Origin: Dyadobacter sp. MSC1_007
Lineage (GTDB): Bacteria > Bacteroidota > Bacteroidia > Cytophagales > Spirosomataceae
Reading direction: 5' to 3'
NCBI RefSeq assembly: GCF_023667495.1
Contig: NZ_JAMOZL010000015.1
Coordinates: forward strand, 62,001-126,000
Length of the DNA stretch: 64,000 nt
Part shown: in pieces, positions 53,408 through 61,520 of the stretch
How the letters are laid out: every line of letters starts with the position of its first letter
Numbering within the stretch: the stretch's first letter is position 1
The notes under the pieces: generated by a model
What the model saw: the letters and a program-made list of their open reading frames with translations, nothing else
Databases searched by the model: none
What the model was told of the DNA's origin: nothing
Translations under genes and position numbers: made by a program

Positions 53408-56400
53408 TCTGCTAATTCAACTTCATAGTTGTCAGAAAATTGCAAGATAAACGCGGTTCCAGGGTCAAGCAATCTTACCTCAAATTTCTCAACGGCAAAA
53501 GGAGCAAGCTCTTTGATGATCAACAATCCTATTCCGGCATTGCCTGTGGGAGAAGCTTTACTTTCAACGTCATTCAGCCAATCCAGGATTTTTTCCGGTA
53601 GCCCATAACCCGAATCCGCGATCACCAGCTTCATCCCGCCATCTTCCGTCGTCACAAAAGCCCGGATCATACCTGCATCGGTGTATTTGTTGGAATTGTC
53701 CACCACGTTTTGAACGATTACATCCAATAACTGCCCGCTACTCAGCACTTTTATATTTTCAGGAATTTCATTAATAAAAGTATTCGGATATACTTTGATG
53801 CTGTCGCTATATAAGCTGAAACTTTTTTCAACCAACTGGTGAAGATCAACGTACTCTTTTTTTACATCACGCTTATATATTTGAATCTTCACATAGGCCA
53901 GTAAGCTTTCCAATGTGTCCTTCACCCGAATCATAGCGTCCTCAATATTTTCGTTAAATACCAGAGCACGATCGTTTTGCTGCTTGCGAATCAGATCTTT
54001 CATTTGACGGGTCACCACGATCGCAGCATTTAAGGGCGTACGCACGTCGTGGGCAATTGACGCCATGAGCCGGGACTGCAAATGAATCTGTTGCAGCAGT
54101 TCACTTTGTGATGTTTCCAATTTTGAGAGAGTCGCCTTTAATTCCTTGGTCCGCTCCCCGATCTGCATTTCAAGCATATTATTTCGGGACTGTATCCGGT
54201 TTATGCGGTTTCGAACCAGGAAAACAAGCAATATACTTGCTATCAAGCCGGAAAACGCATAAAATCCAGTAGTTTGATACCATCGATTCCTGATTTGAAT
54301 ATCAATATCTTTATAGCCGTAGTTTCTTGCATTGAAACCACTCAACTTGCGGACACGGAGCTTATAATTACCGCTGCCAAACAAGGGAATCGACAGCTTC
54401 ATGCTGGTATCCAAATCCTTCCAATTGGTCACTGGTTTTCCATTCTTGAATAGGCGATAAGACAAATTCAGGTTATAAGGATCGCCATAGTAAGGCGTAT
54501 TTACCTGAATGTCCAATTCGGACTCCCCTGCGGAAACTGAAATCACGCCTTGCGAAACACTGACCCGCTTGCCGTTAATAAGAATATCGTCAATGAAAAT
54601 GTTCGGACCGGGCTGTTCGGGTCTGATTTGTTCCGGCCTGAACCAAACCAGTCCCTTTATAGACGGCAGCGAGACAATTCCATCCCGCATTCTTATCGCG
54701 CAGGGCTGACACCCTCCATTGAACTCATTGGTGTTAAAACCGGAGGCCCTTGAATAGTAATGATAATATAAAGGGAATGGGCTTTGGGCATATGAGAGCA
54801 AATCCTTCCTGCTGATCTGAAATAATCCTTTGTTGGTAGTAATCCAGAAAAATCCATTGTAGTCTTCAATGATACAATGCGCGTTAGCCAGGTATCTGTT
54901 TTTGTCAAGCGGAAACCTGGTAAGCTTACCATTCTTCAGAAGAAAGATACCATCTGCGTAGGTCGTTATCCATATTTCATTGTTCCCCGCGGGTATATGC
55001 AGGCTGCGAACATAGATGTTCTCCAGGCCTTTGATATGAGAAACAGTCCTGGTCGGCAAGTGGACTTTATGCAGCCCTTGCCCGCTGCCAATCCAAAGGG
55101 TCTCATTGCCCTGGCGTTCTATCCAGGAAATGTCGGGCAAGTGGTCCATAACGAATGGCATGGGCTGTTTATCCGGCCTGGTTGGATCAAGATAATAAAG
55201 TCCTGCGGTAGTCGTCCCGATCCAGATTCTGTGGTCTTCCCACTGGTAAAGCGCAGTGACACTTCCAGGCAATGTAAAACGTCCGATGATACTCGATCCG
55301 GTACTGTCAAAACAAAAAAGTTCTTTCGCTTTTTTGCTCCAAATCTTTCCCTCCCGATCGATCAACACACTGTACTGATCCCAGTCTATTTGTCCGGCCA
55401 ATGCATTTAAACGCTGAGATACGACCTTTTTCGTCCGGCGATCCATGGAAAACCTAATACCCTGAGGAGTTATGATGGAATTGTCGCTGGCAAGTGCCTG
55501 GCCATAGTAAACGTCGTGACTAACTGGCTGGTCGGCCATCACCGATTGGAAGGACTGTTTTTCAACGATGTACAATCCCTCAAGAAGGCTTCCCAGGAAA
55601 ATGCGCCCCGTCCGGCGGTCAAAAAATACGGACTTTATGTGAACAGATTGAAAAGCAAATCCTTCCAGGAGCGTGCTGACTCGTAAATCACCATCCGTTG
55701 CGACGGAAAGTTCATATAGTGTATTTTGATAAGACAAGAAAACCTGGTTGGAAGAATTGTTCCAGTAAATCTCGGGCTCCGGACTCAGTTTAAGAGAACC
55801 TGGCCACGAGCGCTCACCTTTGATTTGGATATGCTCGGGCTTAGGGATTCTGCTATCTGGTGAAAAACGAAATGCGCCGCGGTACGCATCCAGATAATAC
55901 AAATTCGTCCCAATACGGAAAAAACGAAAAAAGTTTCCGCCTTCAAAAGCAAACCGCATTTGCCGTTTGTTATTTGCATAATAGTCAACGAAACTTCCAT
56001 TGTACGAAAAATACCCATTACCCGGCGCGGGATATCGAACAACCGTTCTGTTAGGCACTCTGGTAATCGACGTCTGGATTAACAGCGGAAGGCTCTCCAC
56101 AATGACTGACACCGGCTCGCTTGTTTTACCAGCTACTTCCACCAAGGAAATGCCCCGCAGTTGATTGTCTACAACCGCCTTATCCGGCGAGATTCGAATC
56201 CACTTACCGTCATGTGTCAACGCCAGCAAATCGTGGGTCTTATTGTCGGGGTGCCGGTGAAAGCCATTGATATTTCTTGCGGCAAATGAACTTCCAAAAT
56301 CGTCAAAGATTCGAAACCTTCTTCCGTCATACCGGCAAAGCCCCCTTTCGGTCGCCATCCAGATGTTTCCGTTCTTGTCCTGAACGATGGATTTTATGCT

Positions 56401-56610
56401 GTTCTGCGGTAGCCCATTTTCGTCGGTAAAATGGCGGATATCATATCCGGGAAGCTCATGGGGACTGGTGGACTGCGACCATGCGGTCAGGTAACTCAGC
56501 GAAGCTATGTTTAATAAGAATATTCTAAAAAAATAATTGAAAACCACCAAGCAGAACAATTTGACCGAATCTCTGCTTCGAAGTAAGAAAAAATTAGCAC
56601 AATTCGACAA
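53404..56610 (-). CDS. Propeller-type sensor histidine kinase
   Basis: 1,068 residues if translation starts at the TTG at 56610; no ATG precedes the signal segment (LFCLVVFNYFFRIFLLNIASL), and a TTG at 56559 is an alternative. Periplasmic two-component-regulator propeller (about 50-660; ENGLPQNSIKSIVQDKNGNIWMATERGL, later ITTNKGLFQISRKDL), a Y_Y_Y domain (about 680-760), one membrane helix (about 775-795), a coiled coil, HisKA with His854 (SIAHDVRTPLNA) and HATPase (NVVDNSNKYTD, IADSGYGLPE, GIGLLIIKELA). Unlike hybrid HTCS proteins it lacks a receiver and AraC tail; those functions are in neighbouring genes. Confidence 0.93.
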   Translation of the reverse strand: MSNCANFFLLRSRDSVKLFCLVVFNYFFRIFLLNIASLSYLTAWSQSTSPHELPGYDIRHFTDENGLPQNSIKSIVQDKNGNIWMATERGLCRYDGRRFRIFDDFGSSFAARNINGFHRHPDNKTHDLLALTHDGKWIRISPDKAVVDNQLRGISLVEVAGKTSEPVSVIVESLPLLIQTSITRVPNRTVVRYPAPGNGYFSYNGSFVDYYANNKRQMRFAFEGGNFFRFFRIGTNLYYLDAYRGAFRFSPDSRIPKPEHIQIKGERSWPGSLKLSPEPEIYWNNSSNQVFLSYQNTLYELSVATDGDLRVSTLLEGFAFQSVHIKSVFFDRRTGRIFLGSLLEGLYIVEKQSFQSVMADQPVSHDVYYGQALASDNSIITPQGIRFSMDRRTKKVVSQRLNALAGQIDWDQYSVLIDREGKIWSKKAKELFCFDSTGSSIIGRFTLPGSVTALYQWEDHRIWIGTTTAGLYYLDPTRPDKQPMPFVMDHLPDISWIERQGNETLWIGSGQGLHKVHLPTRTVSHIKGLENIYVRSLHIPAGNNEIWITTYADGIFLLKNGKLTRFPLDKNRYLANAHCIIEDYNGFFWITTNKGLFQISRKDLLSYAQSPFPLYYHYYSRASGFNTNEFNGGCQPCAIRMRDGIVSLPSIKGLVWFRPEQIRPEQPGPNIFIDDILINGKRVSVSQGVISVSAGESELDIQVNTPYYGDPYNLNLSYRLFKNGKPVTNWKDLDTSMKLSIPLFGSGNYKLRVRKLSGFNARNYGYKDIDIQIRNRWYQTTGFYAFSGLIASILLVFLVRNRINRIQSRNNMLEMQIGERTKELKATLSKLETSQSELLQQIHLQSRLMASIAHDVRTPLNAAIVVTRQMKDLIRKQQNDRALVFNENIEDAMIRVKDTLESLLAYVKIQIYKRDVKKEYVDLHQLVEKSFSLYSDSIKVYPNTFINEIPENIKVLSSGQLLDVIVQNVVDNSNKYTDAGMIRAFVTTEDGGMKLVIADSGYGLPEKILDWLNDVESKASPTGNAGIGLLIIKELAPFAVEKFEVRLLDPGTAFILQFSDNYEVELAD

Positions 56611-56638
56611 AAAATCTCGAATAGCGGCATATCATTGC

Positions 56639-57445
56639 TTAGATGATGAGTCTGCTTTCAAGCAGGAATGCCGATGGGCTAAAGCCGAACATTTGTTTGA
56701 ACGTCCGGTTAAAATGGGACAGATCGGTAAAGGCGTAATTCTTTGTAATTTCCGTAAGGCTGGCCCCACCGGTAACAATATCCTTCAATGCACAGCGGAG
56801 CCTTTGCCAGAGGATATACCTCGACAGCGAAATACCGACTTCTTTGGTAAAAAGGTGTCTGGCGCGATCAAATGAAAGAAAGGTGATGTCCTGTATTTGT
56901 GACCGAGATATCCTGCCAGTCAAGTTTTCTTTCAGAAATAGTAATAAGCGTTCAATCCGGCCGTCAATAGCTTTGATCTCGTCTGCGCTGCTCCCGGTTA
57001 CGACATCGATCAACCGTTGAATATGTCCCATCAAAGCTTCGTTAGGCAGCGAGTTATATTCGACAGGCAACACTGGGCCGAGTGAATCGGGATCGATAAT
57101 CTGTTCAAATCTGATGAAATCCCTTCCGGAAAGCAGTTTTTTTATTCTGCTTCCCCAGCTGCTTTCCGGCTCTATCAACACATTCAGGACCGGCCCTCCC
57201 GGGGACGCGCATTGGTGGTGTTTCTGCTGATTAACAATAAATCCCCGGATGCCAATATGCGGCGATTGACTAACCCAGCAGTTAACCATATGGTCCAGGC
57301 TAACGGCCACCTTATAGCAGTAATGCCGGTGCTCTTGAATAGTGGCACTCCTGGTGATATAGGATAGACTTGAATCCCACAGACCTGACGAGCCTGGTAC
57401 CTGCTTGCTGTCGTCTTCCATATCGCCCCTTTTAGTGGTCGGCAT
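56639..57445 (-). CDS. AraC family transcriptional regulator
   Basis: 268 residues (a start at 57421 is also possible). An N-terminal sensing part of about 150 residues without recognisable cupin motifs, then the double HTH (about 165-265): FLSFDRARHLFTKEVGISLSRYILWQRLR and the second helix GGASLTEITKNYAFTDLSHFNRTFKQMFGFSPSAF, the usual AraC C-terminal signature. 28 bp upstream of the sensor kinase gene on the same strand, likely co-transcribed, so it may regulate the same set or the kinase operon itself. Confidence 0.93.
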   Translation of the reverse strand: MPTTKRGDMEDDSKQVPGSSGLWDSSLSYITRSATIQEHRHYCYKVAVSLDHMVNCWVSQSPHIGIRGFIVNQQKHHQCASPGGPVLNVLIEPESSWGSRIKKLLSGRDFIRFEQIIDPDSLGPVLPVEYNSLPNEALMGHIQRLIDVVTGSSADEIKAIDGRIERLLLFLKENLTGRISRSQIQDITFLSFDRARHLFTKEVGISLSRYILWQRLRCALKDIVTGGASLTEITKNYAFTDLSHFNRTFKQMFGFSPSAFLLESRLII

Positions 57446-57534
57446 TCATGGCAATAAACGTACCAGCCCTCGTGTGTATTCCGATCTAAAGAAAAAGCCA
57501 CTCACGATTAATTCGTAAGTGGCTGATCATCAGG

Positions 57535-57608
<74 letters not shown>

Positions 57609-57742
57609 GATTTCAATCTTAAACCGGCAGTGTTCTTTTACCTGCCGTCCCCTTTTTGAGGAGTGCAAAGATGAAACGCAGAATTTTCAGAAACAAGCAT
57701 CATGCGCAATTTTTATGTGTTTTTGCAGGACCAGCGGCAGTG

Positions 57743-57919
57743 TCATCTTCGCCCTCCGCCGAATACCCTGGCGAGCAACCATATCACTACAACCACGACG
57801 CCAACGACCAGTATGACGCCGGTCCAAACGCCGGTTTTGAAAATATCACCAATGACTTCGCAACTTGTAAGACTAAAAGACAGAAGCAGGGCCAGCAATA
57901 ATTGAATGTGTGCTTTCAT
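57743..57919 (-). CDS. Small lipoprotein with C-terminal membrane helix
   Basis: 58 residues, found by translating the gap. Signal peptide ending LTSC (Cys20), then EVIGDIFKTGVW, a membrane helix (about 33-50, GVILVVGVVVVVIWLL) and a basic GGGRR end. The CEVIGDIFK...W opening is a small family I have seen widely in Bacteroidota, sometimes mislabelled as phosphatidate cytidylyltransferase because of neighbours. Real function unknown; the double anchoring suggests an envelope stress or membrane-shaping role. Confidence 0.8.
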   Translation of the reverse strand: MKAHIQLLLALLLSFSLTSCEVIGDIFKTGVWTGVILVVGVVVVVIWLLARVFGGGRR

Positions 57920-57988
57920 CGGAAAGGATAATTTAGGTTAAAGATTTTAGCTGTTAACCTTCAAAAATCATTCCAACGTGCGATATTT

Positions 57989-58513
57989 CTATTGATACAG
58001 GTCCAGCGGGATCAGCTTCTGCCTGTCATTCATTAAAAGCTTTTCAAATAACCGGACAGTGGCTTCCGCATCACCATGGGCACGGTGACGGTTTTCGATG
58101 TTGATTTCGAGGCACTCGCAAAGGTTTCCGAGGCTGTACGATTTCAAGCCTGGAAAAATCTTTCTGCTTAGTTGAACGGTGCAGAGCAAATCACGTTGAA
58201 AATACTCATCCAATGCTCCAAATTCCTTTTTAATGAAGCCATAATCGAACCGCGCATTGTGGGCTACAAACCAAGCATCTTTGGTCACGCGCCTTACTGC
58301 GTCCTGGACATCATAAAACGTAGGGGAATCCCTTACCATCGCATTGTCGATACCTGTCAGACGTGTGATAAATGGAGGAATATAGGTTTCAGGATTGATC
58401 AGGGAATGAAAAAAATCAACTATCCTGGTTCCGTCGTGCCGGAAAACAGCGATCTCTGTAATTCTTGCGTCCCCTCCTCCACCGGTCGTTTCAATATCGA
58501 CTATGGCGTACAT
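57989..58513 (-). CDS. DEDDh 3'-5' exonuclease, DnaQ family
   Basis: 174 residues. Motif I IVDIETTG (Asp6, Glu8), motif II HNARFDYGF (about 85-92), motif III HRAHGDAEATVRLFEKLL (His and Asp near 143-147), the full DEDDh set. Without polymerase, helicase or GIY-YIG partner domains, so it is a stand-alone proofreading or RNA/DNA-end exonuclease similar to the N-terminal half of longer DnaQ/UvrC-like fusions. Lone gene on the minus strand after a terminator. Confidence 0.92.
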   Translation of the reverse strand: MYAIVDIETTGGGGDARITEIAVFRHDGTRIVDFFHSLINPETYIPPFITRLTGIDNAMVRDSPTFYDVQDAVRRVTKDAWFVAHNARFDYGFIKKEFGALDEYFQRDLLCTVQLSRKIFPGLKSYSLGNLCECLEINIENRHRAHGDAEATVRLFEKLLMNDRQKLIPLDLYQ

Positions 58514-58550
58514 TCAATAGCTGTTCTTTGTAGTTTTAAAAAATACAAAA

Positions 58551-58583
58551 TAACAAAAAAATCCTCGCCGAAACGAGGATTTT
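58551..58583 (-). terminator. Intrinsic terminator of the TonB gene
   Basis: AAAATCCTCG (58557-58566) with CGAGGATTTT (58574-58583), loop 7 nt; A-run before it gives the minus-strand U-tract. Ends the padR-tonB unit. Confidence 0.85.
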
Positions 58584-58622
58584 CTTCAATAACAGGAGAC
58601 GTTTACGCAATTTTGAAACCCA

Positions 58623-59645
58623 TCAGTCTAGCTGAAATGCGATCGGTAATGTGAACCGGACGCGTACCGGAACGCCTGCCTGTTTGCCAGGAGCCCATTT
58701 ATCCATTAGTTTCACTACCCTCACCGCTTCTTCATCACATCCGAACCCGATTCCCCTTATTGCGGTCGCATTCTCTATTTTTCCATCAGAACCTACTGTA
58801 AATTGTACGAAAACTTTTCCCTGTACACCCGCATGTGCTGCCTGCCTTGGATACTTGAGGTTTTTCTGAAGAAAAGCAGCCATTGCTTCATTGCCACCCA
58901 GATATTGAGGGGACTGCTCTACGAATGTAAAAATTTCATCCTTCCTCGCTTCCAGCCCCGCAACATCCGATTTCGCGATCGATCCCCTATCAACCGGCGG
59001 AACAATAATGGTGATATCCTCCACCCCGTCCAAGGTCTTGGTTGACGGTTGGGCTGTTGCCAAATCCTCCACTACCGGGGGTAACGTTTCTATTTGCACC
59101 TGCTCGTCGGGCAACACTTCCGGCGTGAGTGATTTTATAGTTTTGGCCGCCGGGGCAACTTCTTCCTTCACCGGCGGCTTGGGAAGGGCTTCAAGGGTAA
59201 CATCCACCGGATTCGCCTCAACGATATAAGCAATATCACCAGGCTTGGAATCCGGACTGAGCCGCGCATACAGCTTGGGAAACATGATCAGGAAGAGAAA
59301 AAATGCCACTCCCATCAGCACAGAACGCTGCACGGTCTGTCCATATCCTTTTCTCAACTGATAGGCCCCGTAAAGCTTGTTACGGTTCTCGAAAACGATG
59401 TCATTAAGTGATTTTTCCATGGCTAACAGATTTTGATGATCCACACTCAAATTCAGGAGAGTTTGTGCATCGGCAGTGCTCACCATATCCTGGTAAACCT
59501 GCTCGAATGGCTTCCCATCCCAAAGACGCTCCTCTGCCTCACAAGCCAAATGGTCAAGAATCTCCGGAAGCAACTCCGGGTTCAACTTGCTTGTTCGCAG
59601 ATATTTGCTTATTAAGTCGATGCGATTTTCCTGAAGGCGTTTCAT
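58623..59645 (-). CDS. TonB family energy transducer with N-terminal helical domain
   Basis: 340 residues. An N-terminal helical domain (about 1-70; ENRIDLISKYLRTSKLNPEL, EILDHLACEAEERLWDG) of the kind linked to PadR-regulated membrane proteins (HAAS/permease-prefix type) precedes the normal TonB sequence: DIVFENRNKLYGAYQLRKGYG (about 82-102), membrane helix (about 108-126), a proline/glutamate-rich linker (about 140-235) and the C-terminal TonB domain (about 255-338; VFVQFTVGSDGKIENATAI). It transmits proton-motive energy to outer-membrane receptors. PadR lies 38 bp upstream. The extra N-terminal domain is unusual for TonB. Confidence 0.9.
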   Translation of the reverse strand: MKRLQENRIDLISKYLRTSKLNPELLPEILDHLACEAEERLWDGKPFEQVYQDMVSTADAQTLLNLSVDHQNLLAMEKSLNDIVFENRNKLYGAYQLRKGYGQTVQRSVLMGVAFFLFLIMFPKLYARLSPDSKPGDIAYIVEANPVDVTLEALPKPPVKEEVAPAAKTIKSLTPEVLPDEQVQIETLPPVVEDLATAQPSTKTLDGVEDITIIVPPVDRGSIAKSDVAGLEARKDEIFTFVEQSPQYLGGNEAMAAFLQKNLKYPRQAAHAGVQGKVFVQFTVGSDGKIENATAIRGIGFGCDEEAVRVVKLMDKWAPGKQAGVPVRVRFTLPIAFQLD

Positions 59646-59683
59646 AGATTATCTCTTTTAGATATTAGCCATGTAACCAAGGT

Positions 59684-60037
59684 TTATTCAGTGGCCAGAT
59701 TTCTGGGCGCTAGCAACAGCTTCACAGCTTCCAAGAAGCGCTCCAGATCGTTGGTTTTGCTAACCGCCGTTTCATTTCCACGGTGCGTCAGCGAGTAATA
59801 TTTACGCAGGCGGCCATCTACCTCCACAGATTCCGTGAGCAGTAGCCCCTCCTGTTCCAATTTATGCAGGACGGGATAGAGCGCTCCGAACGTCAGCGCG
59901 ATAGCGCCACCTGTCCGGTCCTTCACCTCCTGGGTTATTTCATATCCATACATGCGGTCGTGCTCAGCAAGCAAATTCAACACAATTGTTTTCAGGGTGC
60001 CTCGTACGTATTCGTTACTCGTTGTGTTATTCTCCAT
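59684..60037 (-). CDS. PadR family transcriptional regulator
   Basis: 117 residues. Winged helix (about 10-90): LLAEHDRMYGYEITQEVKDRTGGAIAL, FGALYPVLHKLEQEGLLL, YYSLTHRGNE; then a short C-terminal helix for dimerisation. PadR proteins repress their own operons and are released by envelope or small-molecule signals. It is followed by the TonB gene and preceded by a promoter with AT palindromes, consistent with autoregulation. Confidence 0.93.
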   Translation of the reverse strand: MENNTTSNEYVRGTLKTIVLNLLAEHDRMYGYEITQEVKDRTGGAIALTFGALYPVLHKLEQEGLLLTESVEVDGRLRKYYSLTHRGNETAVSKTNDLERFLEAVKLLLAPRNLATE

Positions 60038-60056
60038 GAGTCAATTTTTTATATAG

Positions 60057-60086
60057 CAAATATATATAAGTTTTTTATATATACAA
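60057..60086 (-). promoter_or_regulatory. padR promoter with overlapping operator
   Basis: Minus strand: TTG (60084-60086), 19-bp spacer, TATATTTG (60057-60064): an exact Bacteroidota promoter. The spacer carries the alternating-AT repeats TATATATA at 60061-60068 and 60076-60083, a typical PadR-like operator, 20 bp before the padR start. Confidence 0.75.
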
Positions 60087-60133
60087 CACAAATGTAATAA
60101 ATTCTTTTCGGAGTTGGTTAAATGAAGTCGATA

Positions 60134-60604
60134 TTAACTTTCTGCCAAAGGAATTGATCGGTTAATACGCTCTTCCAGCGATATAAAAGTCTCGGTCCGC
60201 TGTATGCCGTTTACTTTTTGGATCTTGTCATGAAGGATCTCGCGTAAGTGGCCGGTGTCGCGACAAACAATTTTAAGAAAAATACTATAAATACCTGTGG
60301 TATAATGAATATTTACGACTTCCGGGATACCTTCCAGCTCGGTCGCTACTTGCTCGTACAACGAACTTTTATCCAGGTAAATTCCCAAAAATGCACTGAT
60401 ATCCCAGCCTAGCTTGGTAGGGTCGATCACCAGTTGGGAGCCCTTAACGATCCCCATTTGTTCAAGTTTTTTCATGCGGACGTGGACGGTCCCACCCGAC
60501 ACAAACACCCTCTTTCCGATTTCCGTGTACGGTAACGCTGCATTCTCTATGAGGAGAGAAAGAATGCGCAAATCGGTACTATCGATATCTGAATATTTTT
60601 GCAT
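60134..60604 (-). CDS. Lrp/AsnC family regulator
   Basis: 156 residues. N-terminal HTH (about 8-60: LRILSLLIENAALPYTEIGKRVFVSGGTVHVRMKKLEQ) and C-terminal RAM domain (about 70-148: AFLGIYLDKSSLYEQV, IHYTTGIYSIFLKIVCRD). Lrp/AsnC proteins respond to amino acids and control metabolism. The gene stands alone; the divergent plus-strand region holds the tRNA-like RNA. Confidence 0.94.
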   Translation of the reverse strand: MQKYSDIDSTDLRILSLLIENAALPYTEIGKRVFVSGGTVHVRMKKLEQMGIVKGSQLVIDPTKLGWDISAFLGIYLDKSSLYEQVATELEGIPEVVNIHYTTGIYSIFLKIVCRDTGHLREILHDKIQKVNGIQRTETFISLEERINRSIPLAES

Positions 60605-60778
60605 TATGTGTTAAAAGTTTGAATTCTTCGCAATGATTTTAACTAAATTATGAAAGAATTGTAAATTTTAACAATTTTAAATGAAAATATTTTATATTTC
60701 AGATGAGAAGTTTTAGTTTTGCAAGACCAAATTAGAGAAAGCAGCAATATTAACGCTTTACTTAATTTGAAATCACAT

Positions 60779-60939
60779 TGTAGGGTGATGAAATTGGCAG
60801 CCATGCCCTCCTGTCTCGGGGGTGGTGAATAAGGGATAAACGCGGCATAATGCCGACGCAAGTCGACTGGGGTGGACCACCAACAGTATTTGTACCGTAG
60901 CTAACCGCACCGTGGGTGGTTCGAATCCCCCTCCTACAG
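60779..60939 (+). ncRNA. tRNA-like gene with ~92-nt insertion in the variable region
   Basis: 5' half: acceptor TGTAGGG (60779-60785), D arm ATG / CAT around AAATTGGCAGC (60788-60804, close to tRNA-Leu), anticodon arm CCCTC-CTGTCTC-GGGGG (60806-60822) with anticodon GTC (Asp). 3' half: T arm GGTGG-TTCGAAT-CCCCC (60915-60931; one T-C mismatch), acceptor TCCTACA (60932-60938) pairing with TGTAGGG in all 7 positions (one G-T), discriminator G, no CCA. Between them (60823-60914) is an insertion with hairpins CGAC-GCAA-GTCG (60854-60865), CGGCAT/ATGCCG (60843-60855) and GGTGG/CCACC (60881-60891), and a 16-codon frame (60850-60900). The arms and the downstream terminator support an expressed RNA; its function and processing are unknown. 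Confidence 0.7.
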
Positions 60940-61014
60940 CAAAAAAAACTTGACAAGCGATTTTTTTCGTATTAGTTTTATTTGGTTTTTAGTTTGTTGA
61001 TGAAGTGTAATTTG

Positions 61015-61051
61015 ACACGCGGGTTCATTTTGAAACCTGCGTGTTTTTTTT
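61015..61051 (+). terminator. Plus-strand intrinsic terminator after the tRNA-like RNA
   Basis: ACACGCGGGTT (61015-61025) with AACCTGCGTGT (61034-61044; one G-T), 8-nt loop, then eight T residues. Orientation is strictly plus; the only plus-strand candidate upstream is the tRNA-like RNA. A weaker A/T hairpin lies at 60941-60967. Confidence 0.88.
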
Positions 61052-61107
61052 ATACCCCTGTCTAAACCGGACGCCCGGGGAAACTAAAACCATACCTATC
61101 ATGCTGA

Positions 61108-61407
61108 TCAATGCCAGCGCCCACCGACCATGATCGTTGCGACGATCATCCCTAACAATGCAAGCACGAAGACTATTAACGGCAGCAGCGCAACCAAAGT
61201 GGCTGATTTGTCGGATTGGAAATAATATTTGAAGAAGAGACTGACGATCAGGATGGCAGAAAACACCAATATCGGATAGAGCGCCTGCCGGTATTGCTGA
61301 GGGTAAATATAGTGCGGATTGGATTTCCACAGGCGCCACCCCTTTCTGACAAAATAGCCAAGGGCAGCGCTTTCAAGAATGATAGCTAACCAGAATATGT
61401 ATTCCAT
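61108..61407 (-). CDS. Small three-helix membrane protein
   Basis: 99 residues from ATG 61407 (an upstream TTG at 61416 is less likely). Helices at about 2-18 (IFWLAIILESAALGYFV), 44-62 (LYPILVFSAILIVSLFF) and 71-92 (LVALLPLIVFVLALLGMIVA); short polar loop with WRLWKSNPHYIYPQQYRQ. No family recognised. Stands alone on the minus strand between the tRNA-like RNA and the PhnA gene. Confidence 0.78.
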   Translation of the reverse strand: MEYIFWLAIILESAALGYFVRKGWRLWKSNPHYIYPQQYRQALYPILVFSAILIVSLFFKYYFQSDKSATLVALLPLIVFVLALLGMIVATIMVGGRWH

Positions 61408-61520
61408 GCTCTTCAAGGATAATGCAATGAATATACCTGATAGCTACCTCTTATAAAAAACCACTGACCGAACGGCAGATAACACCAATTAAGCGCACCT
61501 CAACAAGTTTAATAGTGTTT

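Noticed and set aside
57656..57901. Plus-strand frames opposite the small lipoprotein at 57743-57919
   Set aside because: The minus strand encodes a clear lipoprotein with signal, lipobox and membrane helix; the plus frames are shadows with repetitive Thr/Pro composition.
60779..60939. tmRNA (ssrA)
   Set aside because: There is a clear anticodon arm, no tag-like C-terminal ALAA, no pseudoknot set and the length is far below about 350-400 nt.
60762..60956. Minus-strand frame of 64 codons across the tRNA-like region
   Set aside because: It is antisense to paired stems of the RNA, has no recognisable protein pattern, and the only strong terminator faces the plus strand.
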